Source: an uncultured Clostridia bacterium (GTDB lineage Bacteria > Bacillota > Clostridia > Christensenellales > Borkfalkiaceae). From it: DNA of 64,000 bases. The DNA is taken from assembly GCA_947632195.1 (NCBI GenBank), contig CANROE010000003.1, positions 60,913-124,912 on the forward strand. Reading direction: 5' to 3'. The position numbers and the translations under genes are program-made. Shown here one piece after another: positions 58,799 through 64,000 of this stretch. Within the stretch, counting starts at the first letter, position 1, and each line of letters begins with the position of its first letter. The notes under the pieces are model-generated. The model was not told where the DNA came from, ran no database searches, and worked only from the letters and a program-made list of their open reading frames with translations.

Positions 58799-60625
58799 AT
58801 GTCGTCGAGAAAAATCGTGGCGCTGTGCGTGGCTGCGATGATGCTTGCGGGCTGTTGCGGTTGCGACGCAGGCGGCAAAAAAGAAGAAAACGAAGAAAAG
58901 GAAGAAGGGAAGGATTCGTTCACCGTGAGCGAATACGAAAAATTGCCCGAACTCAGATTCGGTTCTTTCTTCTCTGCGGAGGAGACGGGGGTCAGAACGG
59001 CGAAGATGAAAGCCCCCTATACGGATACCTATCAAGTCACGTTCCCGACCAAGATGGTGGAGCGCGTAAAGCTCTACGACGAAAGCGGCGCTCTCTTGCA
59101 GGACGCGGACAAGGCATTTTCGATCGACCTTAAAGAGGGACAGATCGTCTATGCGCAATTTTACTCCCTCACGGGATCGGTCAGGGTGACCGTCACGGCG
59201 GCGCACAACAACCAGATCATGCCCTTCGAGGTGGAAAAGGCGCCCGACGCGTCCTCGTTCTCCACCGTTTCGGCAGACCCTTCCGCCGACCCCATGAAAC
59301 CCGCAAATATCGAGTACGTCAAGCGGAAGAACACGCTATATGTCTATTGCAACGCGCCCGAGGCACTCACGGAGGGTCCTCACGTCATCAATCATTGCAT
59401 TACGCGGCAGGATGTCTCCAACCAGAGCGTGTTTTTCACCATGGAGCAGCAGAGCGACACCATCCGCCCCGCCGTGTATTACGGTTACCGCGTGCGCAAT
59501 ACGGGCACGGAGGACGTGTATGTCACCGTCAAAAACATCGGCTATCAGCGCTCAGGCGACGGCGCTTACCTCGGCGAGCAGGAGTGGACGCAATTCTACA
59601 ACACCCAATTCAAGATTCCCGACCTCTCCGATCTCAGTGAGAGCCAGATGAACAACTGGAAGGCGTATTTCAGCTTTTACGGCAGCTACCCCGTGCCCTA
59701 TTTCAAGCCCACGACCTATCGCATTCCCGCAGGCAAATTCATGTATGTGTTCGGGGGAACGACGAAGGATGCCTTCGGCGGCTACGACGTGGGCGACACG
59801 GCAGATAAGCCCGTAGACGGCAACTGTCAGAACGGCGCGGTGCTGTTCGACGTCGTCGGCAAGGCGGAGGGCGCTTACTATGTGTACAACGATCCCGCAA
59901 AGGTCGCGCCGGGCACGGAGGGCGGAGACGATCATCTCGGCATCACCGATCCTGCGGCGTACGGCGTGGTGCATACGGGCGAGGACGTGGGGTATGTGGT
60001 AGACAACGAGGCGACGTGGACGTTCAACGACGTCACACCCGCCGGCAAGCTGCCCGTCACCTTCAAGAATTATTATATGGACGACGTTCCCGATACGGGC
60101 GAACCTGGCGCGGAGATCCCCTCTACCGAGCACATTCAAACGCTCGAACAGTGGGTGACGCACATCAACGTGCAGACCGCACACGAGGCGGTGGGCACGG
60201 ACATGACTTCCTTCCACACCCTGTTCAACAAGAAGAAAGGAGACGGCGTTCAGCTGCCCATAACGGTCGGTTGCGGCTGGTACGACAGTCGCGGCAAACT
60301 TGCCAACATCGGGAATTGGATGAAGGACTACCAGGACGTATTTACCTTTGTCAACCAGGGCGATAAAGAGCGGGAAGTCACGGTCAACCTCAACTGTACG
60401 GGCGCGCTGTGTACGCTTGTGCGCAACATCGACGGTTCGGTGGTGGAGGGGAGCGAATATTTCGCCTTCCAGCGCGGCACCGACCAGCATGGCGAAGGAT
60501 ACGACAAAGCGTTCCACTACAAGGTAAAAGTCCCCGCGCACAAGGTCGTGCAGTTCGTGGTGGAATACAATCTCATGGCAAATTCTACGGGTTATGTACG
60601 CCATAGCGTAGACCTGTCGGAATAA
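58799..60625 (+). CDS. Large lipoprotein of unknown function
   Basis: A 608-residue lipoprotein (signal MLAGC, Cys19; then a Lys/Glu-rich spacer). The first part (about 45-150) looks like a small beta-sandwich (YTDTYQVTFPTKMVERVKLYDESGALL, VYAQFYSLTGSVRVTVTAAHNNQ). The rest is beta-rich with aromatic patches (PAVYYGYRVRNTGTEDVYVTVKNIGYQ; GSYPVPYFKPTTYRIPAGKFMYVFGG; FTFVNQGDKEREVTVNLNCTGALCTLVRNIDGSVVEGSEYFAFQRG; VPAHKVVQFVVEYNLMANSTGYVRHSVDL). No catalytic motif was recognised. It stands next to the GH43 locus, so a carbohydrate-binding or surface role is plausible but unproved. Confidence 0.75.
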   Translation: MSSRKIVALCVAAMMLAGCCGCDAGGKKEENEEKEEGKDSFTVSEYEKLPELRFGSFFSAEETGVRTAKMKAPYTDTYQVTFPTKMVERVKLYDESGALLQDADKAFSIDLKEGQIVYAQFYSLTGSVRVTVTAAHNNQIMPFEVEKAPDASSFSTVSADPSADPMKPANIEYVKRKNTLYVYCNAPEALTEGPHVINHCITRQDVSNQSVFFTMEQQSDTIRPAVYYGYRVRNTGTEDVYVTVKNIGYQRSGDGAYLGEQEWTQFYNTQFKIPDLSDLSESQMNNWKAYFSFYGSYPVPYFKPTTYRIPAGKFMYVFGGTTKDAFGGYDVGDTADKPVDGNCQNGAVLFDVVGKAEGAYYVYNDPAKVAPGTEGGDDHLGITDPAAYGVVHTGEDVGYVVDNEATWTFNDVTPAGKLPVTFKNYYMDDVPDTGEPGAEIPSTEHIQTLEQWVTHINVQTAHEAVGTDMTSFHTLFNKKKGDGVQLPITVGCGWYDSRGKLANIGNWMKDYQDVFTFVNQGDKEREVTVNLNCTGALCTLVRNIDGSVVEGSEYFAFQRGTDQHGEGYDKAFHYKVKVPAHKVVQFVVEYNLMANSTGYVRHSVDLSE

Positions 60626-60639
60626 AATACCCCCCTAAA

Positions 60640-60668
60640 AATTCCCCGTTTCGGCGGGGAATTATTTT
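60640..60668 (+). terminator. Terminator of large lipoprotein gene
   Basis: Stem AATTCCCCG/CGGGGAATT (60640-60648 with 60655-60663) followed by ATTTTC. Confidence 0.8.
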
Positions 60669-60671
60669 CGG

Positions 60672-60718
60672 CGCCTCTTCCCGAAAAATCTTGCTCTGCA
60701 ATCTTTTTCGGGAGCCCT
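60672..60718 (-). repeat. Tandem-GA palindromic repeat, copy 4
   Basis: On the minus strand TCCCGAAAAAGATTGC, loop AGA, GCAAGATTTTTCGGGA. It has the conserved GA/AG step and a third loop sequence. It abuts a family A half-copy. Confidence 0.78.
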
Positions 60719-61010
60719 AATATTGAGATTTCTCGATTCCGCTACGCTCCACTCGAAATGACATATAAGAAACACTGTTTCCTATTGTCATGCCCCGCGC
60801 GAAGTTCTGTTTCTCTAAGCGCGGCACGAGCCGTAGAAGAAGTAGCGTAGTCGAGACGTCTCTACCGCATTATAATAAGGCGAGATTTCTCGATTCCGCT
60901 ACGCTCCACTCGAAATGACAGATAAAGATGCGCCGCTCTTTGCCCCCTGCACGTTCTAAATTGTCATTTCGAGCTTGTCGAGAAATCTCTACCTTCTTTT
61001 CCAAATGTTA
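60718..61010. repeat. Dispersed repeat cluster
   Basis: Family A pieces at about 60718-60765, 60845-60922 and 60958-61000. A GTTCTGTTTCTCTAAGCGCG/GCACGAGCC repeat is at about 60798-60832. No gene is present from 60626 to 61302 apart from the RNA candidate. Confidence 0.75.
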
Positions 61011-61082
61011 TGTCTCCTGCACGCTAAATAAGAGGGCGCAAGGCGACCCCACCCCCCAGAGAAGAAAGCCTTTACAAAATCC

Positions 61083-61111
61083 TTGACAAACCCCTTTCTT
61101 TCGGGTACAAT
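61083..61111 (+). promoter_or_regulatory. Promoter of long-hairpin RNA
   Basis: TTGACA (61083-61088), a 17-bp spacer, TACAAT (61106-61111). The predicted start at 61117-61118 coincides with the first base of the hairpin. Confidence 0.8.
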
Positions 61112-61116
61112 AGAAA

Positions 61117-61287
61117 TGCGACAACAATAGAATAATCTTTGTTACAATAGGAAATATTTTCTCTTGCCATTGTGCGGTCAAATAATTTCCTTATTGTAAC
61201 AAAGAGTTTATTTGAGCATCTTCTATTGTTGTCGCAAACAATACCGCCGATGGAGCGCGTCTCCTTTGGGGTACGCGCTTTATTTTT
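61117..61287 (+). ncRNA. Candidate structured RNA: long hairpin plus terminator (about 170 nt)
   Basis: The outer stem TGCGACAACAATAGAA (61117-61132) pairs perfectly over 16 bp with 61221-61236. The inner stem, 61137-61155 with 61185-61204, is 19 bp with one bulge. Between the stems is an asymmetric internal loop (4 nt left, 16 nt right). A small TTGCC/GGTCAA helix is at the tip. A terminator follows: AGCGCGTCTCC/GGGGTACGCGCT (61254-61264 with 61268-61279, one bulge) and TTATTTTT, just 16 bp before the next ATG. It could be a stand-alone RNA (size and bubble recall 6S RNA) or a leader that attenuates the 83-residue gene. The motif ACAATAGAA occurs three times directly (61107, 61124, 61145). 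Confidence 0.62.
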
Positions 61288-61302
61288 AAAAAGGAGAAAT
61301 TT

Positions 61303-61554
61303 ATGATGAACGACGGAAAAGTAGAACAGGTCATGCTGGAAGTGCTGCGGCGCTTGGAGGACGACCATGCGGGGCTGACGATCTCCCCCGTGGACGACCG
61401 CACATACGTCCTCACGGAGGAGGATATCCTGCGCGATCTCACCATCTTTTCGGACGAGGTGTTCGACGCAGAAACGGAGCAGGGGCCGACCGCGCTCGTC
61501 GTGAAATTCCGCAACGGCCAGACTTTCCGCATTGCGGTCAAAGAGGAATTTTAA
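61303..61554 (+). CDS. Small hypothetical protein downstream of structured RNA
   Basis: An 83-residue soluble protein: helical N-terminus MMNDGKVEQVMLEVLRRLEDDHAG, then a compact mixed region TISPVDDRTYVLTEEDILRDLTIFSDEVFDAETEQGPTALVVKFRNGQTFRIAVKEEF, acidic overall. AAAAAGGAG precedes the ATG ATG pair. I do not recognise the family. Its only upstream promoter lies before the long hairpin and terminator, so expression would need read-through or regulated antitermination. Confidence 0.65.
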   Translation: MMNDGKVEQVMLEVLRRLEDDHAGLTISPVDDRTYVLTEEDILRDLTIFSDEVFDAETEQGPTALVVKFRNGQTFRIAVKEEF

Positions 61555-61648
61555 GCCGATCGAAAACGCCGCCTTTTTTCCGAAAAATCGTGAGTAAATC
61601 TGTGCGCTCATTCGTCTATTATATAGGAAAGGAAAAAGGAGACATCTT

Positions 61649-62971
61649 ATGAACCGTAGATCCGAACTTTCCGCACTCCTGTGTGCGGGCGTAATGCTTG
61701 TGTCTCTCTCCGCATGCGGCGGAGGAAAAACAATTCTCGGCGAGCCCGAAAAAGCTGTGCCGCTCAGCTACATCGAGCGCCGCGAGAAGGGGGAAACGTT
61801 TGATTCCCTGCTCTCCGCCTCTAACGCCTTTGCGGCAAAGTTCGGCCCCAAGGCGGCCGCGCTCTCTGAGGAGAAGAACGTCGTTCTGTCCCCCGTTTCC
61901 GTGTACATGGCCCTCGCGCTTGCCGCGCAGTGCGCCTCGGGAGAGACGGCAAGCGAACTCTACGCAGCTCTAAACGCACCCCGTGAGACGATTCGGGCGG
62001 AGTTTTCCGACTTCTACCGCTCCCTCACGGCCGAATACACGGACAGCAGAGGGAAGGTCGAGGCGCGGGTCGATCTCGGCAATTCCATCTGGGTCAACGA
62101 GGGAACGCCCGTCAAGGAGAGTTGCGTCCAAACGCTCGCAACGGACTATCATTGTTATTCCTACGCCGCCGACTTTGTGCGCGACAACGCGGGCGCGAAC
62201 AAGGCGGTGCAAAACTTTGTCAAGGAGCAGACCCACGGGCTCATCGACCAAGATTTCAAGCTCTCCGATCAAACGCTCTTCGCACTCATCAATACGCTCT
62301 ACCTGAAAGAGATCTGGAACGACGAGGGCGACGAGCTGCCGCTCACCCCCAAGAGCTATTCATTCACGCAGGGGGACGGGAGCGAAAAAACGCTGCCTCT
62401 CATGCAGGGCTACTATGCAAGCGGCAGGGCGATCGAGGGCGAGAACTTCACGAGTTTCTTCACCCGCACCTTGCACGGATACAAACTTCATTTTTTGGTG
62501 CCGAAGGAGGACGTTTCCCTCACTGACGTCTTTACCGAGGAAAACCTCAACGCCTTGCAGACGGCCGATTACGGCGGCTACGACGAGGAAACGGACACCG
62601 GTTATTGCACCCGCTGCCTCTTTCCTGCGTATGAAGCAAATTTCGACGAGGAGACGCAAGACGTTTTAAAAGAGATGGGAATCGAGCGGTTCTTCCGCGA
62701 CCCGGGAAAATATCGCGATGGTTGCGAATTTGAAACGCTCACCGAGGAAAAAGTCTTTTGCAAGAAAGTACAGCATGTCGCCAAACTCAAAGTGGAGCGG
62801 CGGGGAATCGAAGGAGCGGCCGTCACGGTCGTCGGAATGGACGCAGCAACAGCGCCCGATCCCGCTACCAAGTTTGTCTATGAGGACTTTGTCGTCGACC
62901 GTGCCTTTGCGTTCGTGCTCACCGATCCCTATGGCGTTACCCTCTTCTCGGGCATTGTAAACGAGGTATAA
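61649..62971 (+). CDS. Serpin-family lipoprotein
   Basis: A 440-residue serine-protease-inhibitor (serpin) fold with lipoprotein signal (LSAC, Cys23). Serpin landmarks are NVVLSPVSVYMALALAAQCASGETASELYAAL, NSIWVNEGTPVKESCV, LINTLYLKEIWN, and the C-terminal shutter/breach strands VDRAFAFVLTDPYGVTLFSGIVNEV. The hinge is RRGIEGAAVTVVGMD (about 383-397), close to the inhibitory small-residue pattern. The reactive loop lies about 395-408. Gut bacteria use serpins to block host or microbial proteases; a cell-surface inhibitor is inferred. AAGGAG precedes the ATG. Confidence 0.9.
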   Translation: MNRRSELSALLCAGVMLVSLSACGGGKTILGEPEKAVPLSYIERREKGETFDSLLSASNAFAAKFGPKAAALSEEKNVVLSPVSVYMALALAAQCASGETASELYAALNAPRETIRAEFSDFYRSLTAEYTDSRGKVEARVDLGNSIWVNEGTPVKESCVQTLATDYHCYSYAADFVRDNAGANKAVQNFVKEQTHGLIDQDFKLSDQTLFALINTLYLKEIWNDEGDELPLTPKSYSFTQGDGSEKTLPLMQGYYASGRAIEGENFTSFFTRTLHGYKLHFLVPKEDVSLTDVFTEENLNALQTADYGGYDEETDTGYCTRCLFPAYEANFDEETQDVLKEMGIERFFRDPGKYRDGCEFETLTEEKVFCKKVQHVAKLKVERRGIEGAAVTVVGMDAATAPDPATKFVYEDFVVDRAFAFVLTDPYGVTLFSGIVNEV

Positions 62972-62992
62972 TATATAAATAGGAATAAAACA

Positions 62993-63033
62993 GCCGCGCC
63001 GCGCTTGAATCCAAGCGCGGCGCGGCGTTCTTA
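62993..63033. terminator. Terminator between serpin and small membrane protein genes
   Basis: A perfect 15-bp stem (62993-63007 with 63012-63026), loop AATC, then GTTCTTAT on the plus strand and TGTTTTATT on the minus strand: bidirectional between convergent genes. Confidence 0.85.
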
Positions 63034-63038
63034 TGCGG

Positions 63039-63281
63039 TCACTTTTTTCCGTTCAGGCGGTCGTTCTCCTCTTCGGTGTTCATGTAGTCGGCATGCGGCT
63101 CCTCGGGCGGCCTGCGGAAGGGGTTGCCGTTCTTGCACCAGAGCATGAGGCAGGCAAAGAGGATCGCCGCCCCCGCGCCGATGAGAGCGTAGAGCCAGCC
63201 GCACAAAATTCCCACGATCAGCACAGAAGCTGCGCTCAACACGGAAAGCACACAAAAAATCGTCTGAAAAATTTGTCTCAT
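63039..63281 (-). CDS. Small membrane protein
   Basis: An 80-residue protein with two hydrophobic segments (IFCVLSVLSAASVLIVGILCGWLYALIGAGAAILFACLMLW, read as a hairpin of helices) and a hydrophilic C-terminus (CKNGNPFRRPPEEPHADYMNTEEENDRLNGKK). The ATG at 63281 is preferred because an earlier in-frame ATG (63314) overlaps the likely -10 box (TGCTACAAT). The function is unknown. Confidence 0.68.
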   Translation of the reverse strand: MRQIFQTIFCVLSVLSAASVLIVGILCGWLYALIGAGAAILFACLMLWCKNGNPFRRPPEEPHADYMNTEEENDRLNGKK

Positions 63282-63418
63282 TTCAAAAATTTCCAAGTAT
63301 AAGTTTTCTTTCATTGTAGCATAATGGGAGCAAAAATACAACATCTTGTGGTCAAAAATCTGTTCGGAAAAAAACAAAAAAAATTCCGAAAAAAACCCAA
63401 AAAAGTCGCGAAAAACAG

Positions 63419-63447
63419 TTGACTTCTCTTTTTGGGTGTGATAGAAT
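63419..63447 (+). promoter_or_regulatory. rRNA promoter P1
   Basis: TTGACT (63419-63424), a 17-bp spacer, extended -10 TGATAGAAT (box 63442-63447), preceded by an A-rich UP-type tract with AAATTCCGAAAAAAA. Confidence 0.75.
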
Positions 63448-63532
63448 GAACAAGCTGTCCGAAAGGAGGGCGACAAACAGAGCAGTTTTTCGGAAAAGAC
63501 AAAAATTTCCGAAAAAAAGCTGTGAAAATCGC

Positions 63533-63562
63533 TTGACTTGATCTATAAGCCTGTGTTATAAT
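63533..63562 (+). promoter_or_regulatory. rRNA promoter P2
   Basis: TTGACT (63533-63538), an 18-bp spacer, extended -10 TGTTATAAT (box 63557-63562). The upstream tract AAATTTCCGAAAAAAAGC closely repeats that of P1, so the two promoters look like a tandem duplication. Confidence 0.82.
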
Positions 63563-63569
63563 AGGCAAG

Positions 63570-63788
63570 CTAAGTTCTTGAAGAGCGGATAGCACCGAGC
63601 TGTTGCCCGGGATCATGCAGATTAAAAATAGAATAAGAAAGAAACGATTTTTTGTAACACAAAAAGCAGTTTCTGTCAATTTTTTGAGCAGACAATAGTA
63701 CTCAAAACAAAGTCAGCAAAAAGATAACGAGAATTTATTCAAGTTAGAGCCGTCGGTGCGGTTTAGCCCGCATCGGCTTTAAACAATT
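63570..63788 (+). other. rRNA leader with boxA-like motif and processing stem
   Basis: GTTCTTGAAGAGC (about 63574) resembles the antitermination boxA. AGCCGTCGGTGCGG pairs with CCGCATCGGCT (about 63747-63778) just before the 16S start, suiting a processing or folding role. No gene in this stretch. Confidence 0.55.
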
Positions 63789-64000
63789 AAACTTAAGAGT
63801 TTGATTCTGGCTCAGGATGAACGCTGGCGGCGTGCTTAACACATGCAAGTCGAACGGATGCAGGGGGCTTGCTCCTTGCATTAGTGGCGGACGGGTGAGT
63901 AACACGTGAGCAATCTGCCCATATCTGGGGAATAACAGTTAGAAATGACTGCTAATACCGCATAAGACCACGGAGGGGCATCCCTCTGGGGTAAAAGATT
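63789..64000 (+). rRNA. rrs: 16S ribosomal RNA, 5' part (runs off window)
   Basis: The universal 5' stretch AGAGTTTGATTCTGGCTCAG starts at about 63797, followed by GATGAACGCTGGCGGCGTGC, AACACATGCAAGTCGAACGG, GGCGGACGGGTGAGTAACAC and the first variable regions. By alignment with E. coli numbering, position 1 falls near 63789. The gene is cut by the window end. Confidence 0.97.

Overview
The window looks like a bacterial chromosome from the Clostridia side of the Firmicutes. Support: consensus-type sigma-A promoters, strong AGGAGG-type ribosome sites, GC-rich terminator hairpins, a YyaC-type spore protein, a PdaB-like deacetylase, a YuaF/FloT flotillin pair, and a GH43/carbohydrate ABC locus typical of gut Clostridia. 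Base composition is fairly GC-rich. An uncultured Christensenellales-like gut lineage is my guess for the source; the 212 nt of 16S rRNA at the right edge would settle it.

Left part (1-39.2 kb): almost all genes are on the minus strand. They are uvrA (partial), a HAD nucleotidase, uvrB, two small winged-helix/membrane proteins, glnS, then a plus-strand island (PAP2 phosphatase, glyS, membrane glycosyltransferase), a PlsC-like acyltransferase, a tandem-OB ssDNA-binding protein, a PdaB-like deacetylase, comF, small XRE regulators, a large lipoprotein, rplM-rpsI, a sugar O-acetyltransferase, a compact alaS, cysE-cysS, a DeoR regulator, degV, GTP-type PEP carboxykinase, an unrecognised propeller/membrane cluster, floT with its NfeD partner, and rsmG. 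Intergenic gaps at 5.9-6.1, 13.7-14.1, 19.6, 21.4-22.1, 24.0-24.2, 35.4-35.9, 55.1-55.5 and 60.7-61.0 kb are filled with several families of dispersed, partly palindromic repeats.

Centre (39.2-49.8 kb): an origin-type region. Gene direction flips at 39.2-39.57 kb between rsmG (minus) and dnaN (plus). The gap holds DnaA-box-like motifs and an AT-rich tract. To the right come rpmH, rnpA, yidD, yidC, khpB, yyaC, a CvpA-like protein, three parS sites, ftsH, parA and parB. dnaA is not in the window, so the usual dnaA-dnaN block is rearranged.

Right part (49.8-64 kb): a carbohydrate locus (lipoprotein binding protein with a long structured leader, two CUT1 permeases, one exported and one cytosolic GH43 enzyme, a large unknown lipoprotein), a probable structured RNA, a serpin lipoprotein, and tandem rRNA promoters leading into the 5' end of a 16S rRNA gene.

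The most interesting unexplained items are a compact structured RNA fired from a perfect consensus promoter under apparent XRE-repressor control (29.25-29.5 kb), a long-hairpin RNA with its own promoter and terminator (61.08-61.29 kb), a palindromic repeat with a conserved tandem G.A internal mismatch (four copies), and a set of promoters placed so close to start codons that the mRNAs should be leaderless.
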